A stretch of DNA of 64,000 nt, taken from contig OX381706.1 of NCBI GenBank assembly GCA_947462335.1, positions 14,360,784-14,424,783 on the forward strand, in the 5' to 3' direction. The stretch's first letter is position 1. Each line of letters begins with the position of its first letter. A model generated the notes under the pieces. That model worked only from the letters and a program-made list of their open reading frames with translations, was not told the DNA's origin and searched no databases. The translations under genes were made by a program, and so were the position numbers. Shown piece by piece: positions 32,641 through 43,502 of this stretch. The stretch is from Harmothoe impar (lineage: Eukaryota > Annelida > Polychaeta > Phyllodocida > Polynoidae).

Positions 32641-32770
32641 GGAATGGTCATTTTTAAACAACAGGATCTGGGGCGGTGGATTTTTGTGCAAGCATGCAGA
32701 ATAAATTTAGTCACCTTTTGGATATAGTAATGCGCAGGATTTGTCGCTAAAAAGGGGTGAAATTTTACGC
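32640..32770. mobile_element. GGGAGTG MITE, right-truncated copy
   Basis: Starts TTAGGGAATGGTCATTTTTA and keeps the internal GGTGGATTTTTGTG and TAAAAAGGGGTGAAATTTT words of the family, then ends without an inverted terminus. Confidence 0.65.
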
Positions 32771-33263
32771 TACGTGTGAGCTACTGATAATGTTATAGGT
32801 ATAGATGAGTTGAGTTTGAAGAAGCTTTATTGCCATCTTGGTCTTCTTACTAGTAGTTCGGCTGATATGCCCCTCCTGGTATTATATAGAAACTTTGATT
32901 ATAGAAGAGGTGCATTGAAATTAACACAGAGAGCTACAGTGGCTTCAGTGACTTGCCTCAGAAGCAATTCTGAAATGGCATTTCCACAATAATATTGTGA
33001 TTGTGTCTACTCTGTCAGCAGAGTAAGGAAAGGTGTGGGTACTCAATGTTTCCAGCTTTTAGATTGACCTCACAGGACCATGGAAAATGGGTCTCAAGGA
33101 GTTGACTACAGTTCAATAACATTCAGAAGCCAGTGAGTAAATTGGCACACGGCGAGCCGACTCTAGAAGCCATGTGTGAATTGGCTTCAATGAAGCCTCA
33201 TGTACCTAATACCCCTGAACCTGATACCTAGGGATTAGCTGTGGCTGTTGTATCAGTGGGTAC

Positions 33264-33497
33264 ACAGAGAAAAGAAGTAGAATCACTGTGACTCCCGACT
33301 TGATCACTGAGGTATCTCTCCCCAGGACTCTAAAGTGACTCCCTATAACATTACCAGGACTCTATAATAACTCTATATAATGACTCCTTTTCAAAGACTC
33401 CCTGATGATTGGGAGTCACTTTAGAGCTGTGGGGAGAGTTACCCCAGTGATCAAGTCCATACTTTGGGAGTCACCGTGATTCTACTTTTTGCTCTGT
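33264..33497. mobile_element. MITE with ACAGAGAAAAGAAGTAGAA ends, copy 2
   Basis: Near-identical left end to 20684, right end TTCTACTTTTTGCTCTGT. Shared interior: TGACTCCCGACTTGATCACT, ACATTA(C/G)CAGGACTCTA and GACTCCCTGATGATTGGGAG. Confidence 0.85.
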
Positions 33498-33897
33498 GTA
33501 GGCGGTATTTACGTGCTTGTAGGGGCCAACTCACAAAGTGACGCTGTACACATCTCCTGTCATCTTTAATTTGCATACCCTCTGTAATCATATTGTCTAT
33601 CCACACTAGATGGCGCAACAAAAATAAAACTTTGGGGGCGCCTTTTATCCTTTCATCCCCTTTGTCGGCCACAGTTTTGATAAAGTAATGATAGAATTAT
33701 CCTTTGTGCTCAAAGTGCAGGGGTGTGCGTGATATGAAGGAATAAGAGCCCAGTACGACCCTATATCCTCTTCTGAAAAAAAAAGAAAAGAAAGAAAAGT
33801 AAGTCAGTTAGTGATCATCTTACCGGACTAAGACGGGAGCGGTTAGCTTACACAAGCAGTGTTTGGTCTACTCTGGTGTTTGACAAGATCCCTATAT

Positions 33898-34121
33898 CAA
33901 CCCTTTAAGGATGACATGTCGCTGAAAGATAACATATGTTGTCATCATGCACCAATGCAGCCTCCGCGTGTAACTCGCCGATCCTTTGCCAATATCTTAA
34001 TCTTGTAGGGTCGGCATGATACTTGAATGCAGCACTGGCGAGCTGCTCACCAGGGCTGCAATCATGCATCATGACGACCAAGGGCATGATGCATTAAGGC
34101 ACTAGGCCGTCCTTAAAGGAT
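33898..34121. repeat. Family A repeat
   Basis: AACCCTTTAAGGATGACATG at the left and GGCCGTCCTTAAAGGATATT at the right. Two hairpin cores are separated by TTAATCTTGTAGGGTCGGCA. Confidence 0.8.
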
Positions 34122-34337
34122 ATTAATGGGTGTGTACATGTGTATATATAGCACCTCACTCTAGGTCACTACTATACATATATATGTATAGGATAACGTG
34201 GGTATAGCATAGAGAGTGAATCCATCCCTGTTTTAGTATACAGCTTTGGTAGATGCAGACAAGATGGACAAGATTAAACTGCTGAGTCCACCCTCTTGGA
34301 CATACAGTAAGTCTAATTATAAGTTTTACAGTTTTAA

Positions 34338-34500
34338 CCATTAAGGGGAAGTCTTTTAGTACATTAATGCACCATGCCTTATGTTGGCACAATAAGTCAT
34401 GTACTTATATGTGGCTGATACACTCCCAAAAGGGCAGGCATGATTCATCTACACTGATACAGTATTGGCGCATCATGACGACACATCATAAAGATGGAGA
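34338..34500. repeat. Family A repeat, divergent
   Basis: AACCATTAAGGGGAAG, then AATGCACCATGCC, GATACACTCCCAAAAGGGCAGG and CATGATTC words in the family order, but poor hairpins and no right terminus. Confidence 0.45.
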
Positions 34501-34685
34501 ATTAATTGGACTGATACTTGCATTTTATCTTTATAAAGAAACAACAGGAGAAGAAAGTTTTCAACTTAGATTCCTGTCGTACAGATAACAATTATGATAC
34601 GTGTTAGCCTATGAAAATAGTCATGAAAAAGATACATATAGCTTATAGCCGTCATGGTACAAGATTTTTGGTGAATGAGTCACAG

Positions 34686-34902
34686 TAGGGTAGATTCACC
34701 ATGAATCGGACACATAGCCTGAGACGGACAGTCAAATTTGAGGTTATTCATGTAAACTACGACTTCTAGAGTATGGTTTCTGGAAAGAATAACACTTAAG
34801 CTTTTACATAGTTCATAATTGAAGAGCTTAAAATGCTTGAAAAACCACAAAATCAAGTGTCCATCCTAAGGTATGTGTCCGACTTCAGGTGAATCTACCC
34901 TA
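34686..34902. mobile_element. MITE with TAGGGTAGATTCACCAT ends, copy 2
   Basis: TAGGGTAGATTCACCATGAA, TCGGACACATAGCCTGAGAC on the left; CTAAGGTATGTGTCCGACTT and AGGTGAATCTACCCTA on the right. Confidence 0.85.
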
Positions 34903-35148
34903 ATGGTATTTGATGTTACCATTATCAATTACAGATGTATGGGGTTTGACTATCACTATGCTGTATTTATCTCTAGCATTTGACATTTTAATAGTGACGT
35001 CACCAAAGCCTTGCCTGGATTTGCAGTTGAGTCATGGGTGTCACTGTTTTTTCGGCAGCTGGCATTCAAAGTGAGAAAGCTGTGCAGTGCATGCACCAAA
35101 CCTGACCCAAACTGCGCAGTATGACCACTAATAAGATAAGAGAAGAAT

Positions 35149-35356
35149 AACTCTTTAAGGGCCACATTTTGCATTAATGCATCATGCCCTTGGTCGTCAT
35201 GACGCGTGCATGCAGCCCTGTATGTAACCCGCCAGTGCTACATTCAAGCATCATGTCAACCGGGGTTGATACACTCCTGAAGGGTAGGCATGATGCACAA
35301 ATGCAGAAGTGGGGAGTTACTGGCTCGAGCTGCACTATGCTGGCCCTAAAGGGTTA
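35149..35356. repeat. Family A repeat
   Basis: Left ACTCTTTAAGGGCCACAT, right GCTGGCCCTAAAGGGTTAG. Contains CATGCCCTTGGTCGTCATGA and GGGTTGATACACTCCTGAAG spacer words. Confidence 0.7.
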
Positions 35357-35816
35357 GGTGGGGATGGTATAGGAAGTAGGGGTGTGGTGCCTGCTTGCGG
35401 GTAGTGGCCAGCCTCGGCCAGCGTCTATCCTATTTGGGAGCAGGCTGCAATCTTAGCCCAATACACACATCTTAATTAGCTCTTTAAGATAAAGGTGAAA
35501 TAACCCTCAGGCAAATTCGTTACCGATTTAATCTAGACAAGAATCGGTGTTGTTCTATGTGTATTACCCAATACACACTTTTGCACCACCAAACTGTCGC
35601 AAAGGTCAAGAGGCGGTTTGCTTCCAGCCCATATAGCATAGCGTTGGGCTGGGAGTCTGAGACTGCCTGCTGTCTGGTAGTGGCAGCAGGATACAGGAGG
35701 GGGGTGCAGTGACCGTGATCATCTTCTGGCAGACACTCATATCATAGTCAGCCACATGTACTTCTACTACTGTATGTTAGAGGTCGGGTAAACACTGCTA
35801 AATGTGAAGTTTTTAA

Positions 35817-36052
35817 CCCTTTAAGGACGGCATAATGCTTCATTCCCTTGGTCGTCATGATGCATGAATGCAGCCCTGGCGAGTAACTCGCCAGTGCTGC
35901 ATTCAAGGATCATGACGACCCTATGTGATTTAGACAATCTCAAAGGGTCTGCATGATGCATCAATGCAGCACTGGCGAGCTACTCGCTGGGGCTGCATTG
36001 GTACATCATGACAACATATGTCATCTTTTTCTGACATGGCGTCCTTAAAGGG
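35817..36052. repeat. Family A repeat, best-preserved copy (TTAA flanked)
   Basis: Element between two TTAA tetranucleotides (35813-35816 and 36053-36056), beginning CCCTTTAAGGACGGCAT and ending GGCGTCCTTAAAGGG. Two hairpin cores lie inside: CAGCCCTGGCGAGTAACTCG then CCAGTGCTG, and CAGCACTGGCGAGCTACTCG. The structure is a non-autonomous piggyBac-type element; no protein is encoded. Confidence 0.8.
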
Positions 36053-36534
36053 TTAATCCCCCCCATGGCTTACTTTTCGAGGTGAAATTAAAAAGCTCAG
36101 GGTAGAAAAAGATGAGCTCCTAACACCTACAATATCATGAAGGGCAGGAAATGTGCCATAAAGACCATCAGGCCACGTCCTCCCTGAAGAGTAAAACAGG
36201 TAATATTTTTGCCAATATCTGCAATGGTAAACTTTGTGCAAATATCAGGATATATATTGAAATTGTCAGATTAAGTGAAACCATATAGTAATCCTACACA
36301 ATACAGTATGATCTATCTTAGTAATGGTTGTAATATTCCTGCACACCCAGCTTAATGTTAAAACAATGCAGATGTGCAGGGCCAGGAGCCCGATGCAAAC
36401 ATGAACTACAGGAACCTTTCTCCACCCCCTGAATAAATAAAACCTACCAGTGATAAAAAACTAAGGAAAAGAAGGAAAGTCAAGCAGATTGCAGGGAATT
36501 ATGCCGTACTTCCAAATAGCTTATATTTTCTGTT

Positions 36535-36740
36535 GAATCTGTTAGTTTCCAGTAGGGAAATAGCGATCAACAACTTAAGGGCCAATAGAAAGTAAAATGT
36601 CAAGATGGTCTGAAGATCTATATATACAGACCCTAAAGGATGAGGGTAAGAAAATCTAGCCATGTCGGATTCTACTTTCAGAGGCCACAGCAAAGCTGGA
36701 AATCTGGAGTCTCTATTTCATTGGTCTAGAAGTTTTGGGG
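36535..36740. repeat. Dispersed repeat, two copies in the window
   Basis: CTTAAGGGCCAATAGAAAGT, AAAATGTCAAGATGGTCTGA and GGATTCTACTTTCAGAGGC appear in the same order at 45373-45550. No termini or coding were recognised. Confidence 0.7.
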
Positions 36741-37134
36741 ATATTGCTACGGGGGACCCTTACACGATGGTCTAAGATCATTACACTCCGATAGAACATG
36801 AAGATGACAAAAAAGGAATAATTACACTTACTACTTTTGTAAGATGTTTACACTCCTCCAAAACATGCAGATGACCAAAAAAAGTAATACTTATATTTGC
36901 ACTTACTATCATTGTACGACAAAAAGTCAAATATCCCAGCACCTGTCTCTTTCAAAACCTGCTTTCAAAATGTGAGCATCCCTGCATAAAGCACTGGCAC
37001 AGACAATTCTTTCTGTTTGGCTTTTCACATTTTGAATTACATGCCACAAGTTATTCTAACAAAAAGAAAAGAAAAAAAGAGAGGATAATATACAAATCAG
37101 AAGCAGAAATGATAAAATGGACAACCCGCAAAGA

Positions 37135-37330
37135 ATATAGCAGCCCTCACTGTAAATAGTTAGTGTAGGTACACAGTAGAATCTCCTGTAATTTTACAGT
37201 GCAATTTACGGTAGAGTAGATTACAGTAGAACTTACTGTAGATTTACAGTAGATTCTACTGTTTACCTACAATGAACTATACACCTACAGTAGAATATAC
37301 TGTACATCTACAAAAAGGGCAACCAACTTT
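37135..37330. repeat. TACTGTA-type repeat
   Basis: Dense TACAGTAGA/TCTACTGTA inverted words across 190 bp (for example ACTGTAGATTTACAGTAGAT). It begins AGTTAGTGTAGGTACACAGT as does 23985. Confidence 0.6.
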
Positions 37331-38306
37331 TTAGAGTGAAGATTGTCACTTGTGTCAGTCTATGCCATGTTATTGTAACGTAAATACCATATCTACTACA
37401 TGTCTCGTGTGTAGGTTAGCATAGAGTCAGACATGACATTGTACACATGCTCCTATCAGTATTACACCGCCCATACCACCCTCCACGGTAGTAAGCTAGA
37501 CATGCTGCAAAACAATATTTACTCTACCTCATATCGGCCAATGTTTCCTCCCTTTTTCATCAAAGTGTCCCCACTGGTGTCATTCATGGAATCCAGGGGG
37601 CCTACCCTCCCCGTCCATTCATACAATGCACCAATGCAAACAGTGTAAATAAAAATGCAAGAAAAAGCATTGTCATGGCACATACTTATAGTTAATGATT
37701 TATAAAATGGGACATCATGAGTGGCATCATCGTGTTCAGAGGTTGTGGGCTTAGTTTGAATTCACCCTGCGAAAAGAGTTCCAAAAAGGCTGTGATGTAT
37801 TAATGTCAGATGAAAAGAAAATCTAATCTAACGGACAGTAGTTAAATTATTAGATGATGGGGGAGGGGTCAGAGGCTTTCTGTATTTTATATATTAGAAT
37901 AGCTAAATTTACTCTCTATTATCTATCATTTTTGACAATGACACCCACCCCCCTCATCTGGTGATAAATGGCTCGTTCCTCTCAAGAAATTGTTTTTTTT
38001 AAAAAGGTTTTTATTGGGTCTAATAATACATTCAAAATACGTAGTAAATATGAAATGTATTAATAACCAGCATATTGGCGCATTGCCTTCCCTCCGCTGG
38101 CACCCCTGATGAGAACATTATGTACAATTATTTCATAAAAATATACAGTATGACGTGCATTTGTAAAACGTATCATATGGTGTATCTTTGGTTGTATACG
38201 GTCACTTGCATAGTTTACAGGAGTTATATATCAATGATGAGATGAGATGAGTGATGCAATAATATAAGACATTGTCATTGATGAGACCTGTGTAAAAGAA
38301 TAAAAA

Positions 38307-41132
38307 CTACATAAAACATTTAGGATAGTCTTTTTTGATTGCTATTTTAAAAGAGTTGATGTTCTCAATAAGAGTATACGAGGGCTTAAGATTGTTCCAA
38401 GCTATGACGGCTTTATAGTAGGCACTTCGCAGAACAATTGCCTTCAGAGTCAAGGGGGTGATAAGTCTCTTCCCTGTATGCCTCCTCGTAGGAATACTCC
38501 TTTTATCAATTAAATTATCTCTTTTCGACAATTGATAAGCATAAAACAATAGATGGATTCCTCTTCTATCAGATAACTTTTTACATTTTGTGAGCTCATG
38601 CAGTCCGTCTGTAGTATGAAGGTTTTTTTTCTCAACCTTAACCTTGTATATAATCCTTAGGCATTTATTTTGCATGTACTGTAGTTCAAGGTTCTCTCCC
38701 TTGTTACCCCTATCCCAAATGTAATCAACATAATCGAAAGATGGAAGGACCATGGTTTTATATATACATGTGGCAGTCTCGGTCTCAGAGTAGTGCCTAA
38801 TTCTGGCTAATTGACCTATCTTATACCTAGTGTTATTAACAGTTATTCTTCTATGTTGTACAAATTTCATATCTACATCAAGATTCAAGCCCAGATAGGG
38901 AAAGCAATAGACTCTTTCTAAAAGGGCTCCATTCAAGGCTAAAACAGAATTATCATTTTTTTCACCATTAAAAAGCATCCACTTGGTTTTGCTCTCATTG
39001 ATAGTTAGACTATTTTGTACACACCAGTTGGATATATTCGAGAGAGCTCTATCCATATCATTTTTATCAGTACAAGTGATGACTGCATCGTCAGCGTACA
39101 GTGTAATATTAAAAAGGCCACATTTTCCTAGTGAATTAATATAAATAGAGAATAATACTGGACCCATTACGGATCCTTGAGGAACCCCAAATACAACGTC
39201 ATTATAGCCAGATAAGTGATTGTTAGCTAGAGTACATTGCTTACGTGAGGTTAGGTAGCTCTCAAACCAGCGGCAGGTGTTTTTGTTAAGTCCTAAAGTG
39301 GATAATTTTTTTAGCATAATAAAGTGAGAAACTGTATCGAAAGCCTTTTTATAATCTAAATATAGGCAGTAAGAGGGTTTGTTATTAATAGTATTATTTA
39401 AGACATTTTCAATGTGTTCACAAATAGCCGTCTGGGTTGAGTGTGCCTTACGATAGCCATGCTGCGTCGGGCATAACAAATTATTATTTTCCATGTAAAA
39501 TTGCAATCTATTACACACAATTTTTTCTAAAATCTTTCCTGGTAAGGGTAGAAGGCTAATGGGTCTTAAGTCATTTACACTTTTACTATTAGGTTTTTTT
39601 GGAAGGGGGATTACTGTGGCAGCCTTCCACTCCTCCGGGAATGCATGTTTCTCAAGACAGCGGTTATATAAACTTAACATAACATCAGCAATGGTCATGA
39701 AAGCGTCCTTTAATACATAAGTCTTCATGTGCTTTATGGAAGAGGGCTTTTTAATCTTAATATTTCTAAATAGTTTCATAAGGTCGCAATGGCTAACAGG
39801 TTCAATGAGGCTGGTGTCTACTACTGGAGTACCGTATGGCTGGTTTTCATTATTTACACAAGGTGGCAGCATAGGCAGTGCATCGGCAAGGTTCTTACCT
39901 ACATTCGCAAAGAACTCATTGATAAATTGTGAACATTCTTCCTGTGGAATTAATTGACCCGTGATACTGTTCTTTAACTTAATCAGAGTAGACATTGTTT
40001 TTACAGGCAATAATTTTCTGATACCTTCCCAGAACTTAGATGGATCATCTTTTCTATATATTAAGAGCTTACCAACTTCAGTTTTCCTACTATTAAATAT
40101 AAGTGTTTCCACCTGATTTCTGTAGAAGTTAGCAATATTCCAACAATCTTCGGTATTTACACGTCTAGCAGTTCTATACAAATTATCCCTTTCCCTCATG
40201 GCATCAATAATGGGTGGTGTTAACCATTCAGGGGTGTATTCAGGAATGACCAGCTTACGTATAGGGCACATAACATCAAGACATTTTTTCAAATTAAACA
40301 AGATTCTTAGCCACATTTCATTAGGGTCATGTAAGGCTACGATGTCATTCCAGTTAATATGCAATAAACTGTTTTTGTACGTCAAGAAGTCATACCTTCT
40401 ATAGGACCGTGCTCTTATACATTTCTTAACTACTTTAGTGCGTTCACATTTTAATATCATGTAAATGGGCGTGTGATCAGAAATATGAAAGTTAATTAGA
40501 CCTGATTCTGCTACGTTATGTACATTGGTGTAAATATGATCAAGGAGCGTACCAGAGGTAGGGCGTGTTGGCTCTTGTATAAGTTGAAACAACTCACAAT
40601 CTGTACAAAATTTACCAATGCCTGCTTCCTCTACATGTTTATCATTAAAGAGATCAACATTGAAATCTCCCAACATAATAATTTTTCTATTTTTAGAGAC
40701 AGGGTTTTTCAATTCAGTCAATTTCTTATAAATTGCATCCTTATCAACGTCATCATCAGGAGGCCTATAACACACATATATTTTAAACTTGATCACACCA
40801 ACTTGGACATCTACACATAAAATTTCATAATCTTTAGTAATAGCTGAGGCTTCCATGTCAGCGGTTGCCAGGTACGTGTCCCTCATATATAACATTAATC
40901 CGCCAGCTTTTTTGTTCCTGTTTGGATATCTATCTAGTCTTAAGTACTGATAGCCAGGTACATACATATCAATGTCTCTTTTATGTGGACCCAGCCACGA
41001 TTCAACAATGCCTGTGAAATCTGAACTGCTAATTATCTTAAAAGCATTCACTCTTTTATTAAATACAGACCTAGCATTAATGCTAACAAAGGATAAACCC
41101 TTTGTTTCTTTTATATGATTAATAGTAACCAT
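38307..41132 (-). CDS. LINE ORF2: AP-type endonuclease plus reverse transcriptase, 941 aa
   Basis: Nicks target DNA and primes reverse transcription from the nick. N-terminal endonuclease/exonuclease/phosphatase domain (about 12-225): SINAR (N19), VESW (E44), YRPP, GDFN (155-158) and SDH (D219-H220), i.e. the catalytic set is present. Reverse transcriptase (about 490-760): LRPISLLP, GYRKAHST, LDYKKAFDTV, FGVPQGSVMGP (from G649) and the catalytic YADD (679-682). The C-terminal part ends NSFKIAIKKD, as in the CR1 group. No RNase H was seen. An in-frame TAG lies three codons before the ATG at 41132, so the start is fixed. Length and organisation are typical of CR1/L2/jockey-type ORF2. The frame has no stop or shift, so activity in trans is possible. 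Clade assignment below the superfamily is uncertain. Confidence 0.95.
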   Translation of the reverse strand: MVTINHIKETKGLSFVSINARSVFNKRVNAFKIISSSDFTGIVESWLGPHKRDIDMYVPGYQYLRLDRYPNRNKKAGGLMLYMRDTYLATADMEASAITKDYEILCVDVQVGVIKFKIYVCYRPPDDDVDKDAIYKKLTELKNPVSKNRKIIMLGDFNVDLFNDKHVEEAGIGKFCTDCELFQLIQEPTRPTSGTLLDHIYTNVHNVAESGLINFHISDHTPIYMILKCERTKVVKKCIRARSYRRYDFLTYKNSLLHINWNDIVALHDPNEMWLRILFNLKKCLDVMCPIRKLVIPEYTPEWLTPPIIDAMRERDNLYRTARRVNTEDCWNIANFYRNQVETLIFNSRKTEVGKLLIYRKDDPSKFWEGIRKLLPVKTMSTLIKLKNSITGQLIPQEECSQFINEFFANVGKNLADALPMLPPCVNNENQPYGTPVVDTSLIEPVSHCDLMKLFRNIKIKKPSSIKHMKTYVLKDAFMTIADVMLSLYNRCLEKHAFPEEWKAATVIPLPKKPNSKSVNDLRPISLLPLPGKILEKIVCNRLQFYMENNNLLCPTQHGYRKAHSTQTAICEHIENVLNNTINNKPSYCLYLDYKKAFDTVSHFIMLKKLSTLGLNKNTCRWFESYLTSRKQCTLANNHLSGYNDVVFGVPQGSVMGPVLFSIYINSLGKCGLFNITLYADDAVITCTDKNDMDRALSNISNWCVQNSLTINESKTKWMLFNGEKNDNSVLALNGALLERVYCFPYLGLNLDVDMKFVQHRRITVNNTRYKIGQLARIRHYSETETATCIYKTMVLPSFDYVDYIWDRGNKGENLELQYMQNKCLRIIYKVKVEKKNLHTTDGLHELTKCKKLSDRRGIHLLFYAYQLSKRDNLIDKRSIPTRRHTGKRLITPLTLKAIVLRSAYYKAVIAWNNLKPSYTLIENINSFKIAIKKDYPKCFM

Positions 41133-41768
41133 GATGGACTAACCACTGTGTGTGGTACTGGATGAGGTGATACAAGATATGGCTGATACCTAGTATGTAT
41201 GAACAAATCTGGAACTCCATGTGTGCGGCTTCTTAGTAGACGGTCGGCTGATCGCCCTACTACCGGTATTATATGGTACAATTTATAATGGTGTGTATAG
41301 AACGGTACAGAAAGTGTAGAGAAAAGCATGATATATTCACAAACATGAGGGGTAATATAATATAATTACGGGGGGGGGTGGGGTTAATACACTATATGTC
41401 GTCGGAATTCCTATATATATTTACATTCAAGTGACACAGTGTTGTTAACTATACCGTAAATACTAGTCTAGACCATTTGGTCAGTGTGTTACTGGGTCAT
41501 GATTACATCATACTAGGCCAGGTTGCCCGCTTTTTGGCTATACTTATATTGGTCAGTTGTTGAGCCTTATGTAACACAGATGTGAAATGATTGCCATTAA
41601 CTGGCTATTGAGAGCATACCGTAGGGGGACTGTTAGGCTTTACAGCTAGCATGAAAAAAGACCATGGGTCTGTTTAGTATACACAATACTTATACAGAGT
41701 AGTATAGTCGTACACTGATGAAACTTAAGGAAGGAAAAGACATATATGTTTGTTACCTAACCCTAAAG

Positions 41769-43502
41769 CTATTTCTTTGAGCCTTTTGGGGTTTTGTGCA
41801 TTATATTGAAGAGAGTGTCTCTCATGCTAATCGAGTCCTTTGACTGAGTCTTTTTAGTCTTGTTTGGCTTGACTTTTGTGGAGCTGATCGGGGTGGAGAT
41901 ACTCGAGGTGGCCGTTGTCACCATGGTAGTAGCATGAGTGCTGGTTGGGGGTCTTGGGGTTGGTACACTCTGTTCCGTTGTGAAGACGAGCTGGATCAGG
42001 GCCAGCTTGGTCTGCGTTGGTGTAGATACTACAGGTGAGGTGAGGGTACTGGTGGGCGTGGTCGGTGCGGCGACGTGTGTGACCACTGCTATGGTTGTAG
42101 CAGTTATCACTACTGGAGTGGCGGCAGCAGTCGTCTGGGGCTGGTCATTAAGGCTCACATCAGCATTGGCGGGCACTCCTGCAGCAGGGGTGACTGCTAC
42201 TGTGATGGCTGCTACTGTCTCAGTCGCTGGCGAGCTGGTGTGAGCCGTTGGCACTGGAGGTGGATATAGTTCAGCTAGCCTTTTCCTGACCTTCATGAGT
42301 ACCTCTCCTCCACGGTTCTTTCCAGAATGGCTTCCATTTTCCAGAGCTTTGCTCCTCAGACCTACTCCCACGCCCCAGTGTGGACAGGAAGTGGCTTCCA
42401 AGAGCTTCCGGTCCTGTGTCTCAAGTATGTATTGGCGGAGATGTTCATGTTGTTGGTATTTATACATGTTAATTTCCTCCAGGTGCTTCTCGTCCTCATG
42501 TTTCCAGGCTGGGCAGTCTATAGACTTTGCTATTTTCTGTGCTGGCATGGGATCATAACAGTCCTTTATACGATCTGCCTTTATAACGTTCCCAGCAAAT
42601 ATAGCTTTCCTGTAGGCAAAGAGGTGTTCCACAGAGGCCCAGTCCCTACCATCTGCCGTTATCTTACATGGGTAAAAGTTAGACAATGGCGCGTGCTCAC
42701 TTTGGTAGGCGACATATTCGTCAGTGATGATTGTCTTAGTGTTAGAGAGACGTATTTTCTGTGGCAGATCATTAATTGCATGATGAGGGTAGTAGCGTCC
42801 ATTGTACAGAAGACCCCTGCCTCTTGGTTTCACCGAAATACCTGCTTCAAAAGCCATTTTTGCTATAGCATTGATATCATTCTTCTGTTTGCGCACTTCA
42901 TTATTGGAGTCTTCAGTGATGAAGGCATACCTATACCTGGTGTTTCTCAAGTTACCTTTTAGAGAGAGGATTTTGTCTCTTTATGTGGCCTTTGTCATGA
43001 CAGCCATTATGGACCGATCCTCATTCATAGGTGACCCCTGCCTATAGACATAGTCAATCTCAAATTCATCAAAGGTTGGGTCTAGGGCAGTAAAAATATC
43101 AAGCGCAATTTGTCTTGTGTTTTCCCCTCTGACAAACTTTACACCGTCAATCAAGAGATTTTTCCTCCTTAGCGTATGGTCAATCACGTTGATCATAGAG
43201 AAATGTTCACGAATGTCTGCAGAGTTGACCCTTGCTTGACGCTCATTTTCTTCTAGTTTTTATTTTAGAGCAGCAATTTCCTTATTTTTAGAGATATTCT
43301 GACCCTGGAGGGTGCGCACATCTTCTTGAGAATACTCGAGAGATTCTTTCAATTCACTGTACAAAGTTTCTAGTTTGTCTTTTTCTGTCATGAGATACTC
43401 AACAGTTATGCCCAAACGAGTCTTACCATCTGATCTGGTTTTAGGTTGGGACTCCTCCAGTGCCTTTATGGCTTCTTCCTTTGTAGGAGCTGCCCTTGCC
43501 AT
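41769..43502 (-). pseudogene. LINE ORF1: coiled coil, RRM-like, C-terminal domain and NADAR domain; two in-frame TAA
   Basis: One frame of 577 codons from ATG 43502 to the stop at 41769-41771, broken only by TAA at codon 81 (43260-43262) and codon 174 (42981-42983). Before the first stop: a heptad-like Glu/Lys/Leu coiled coil (about 35-80). Between stops: an RRM-like RNA-binding segment (LRRKNLLIDGV, about 105-115). After the second stop the RRM and an L1-ORF1-style C-terminal domain continue (about 175-250). Codons 263-412 are a NADAR domain: SEHAPLSNFYP, SVEHLFAYRKA, HWGVGVG and NRGGEVLMKVR. A Pro/Thr/Ala-rich tail follows. ORF1 proteins coat LINE RNA. NADAR proteins act on N-glycosidic bonds of riboflavin intermediates or ADP-ribosylated guanine; the role here is unknown. 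Either stop could be a C-to-T change from CAA. Confidence 0.88.

Noticed and set aside
42327..42962. 211-codon plus-strand frame across the NADAR region
   Set aside because: Antisense shadow of LINE ORF1; no protein resemblance.
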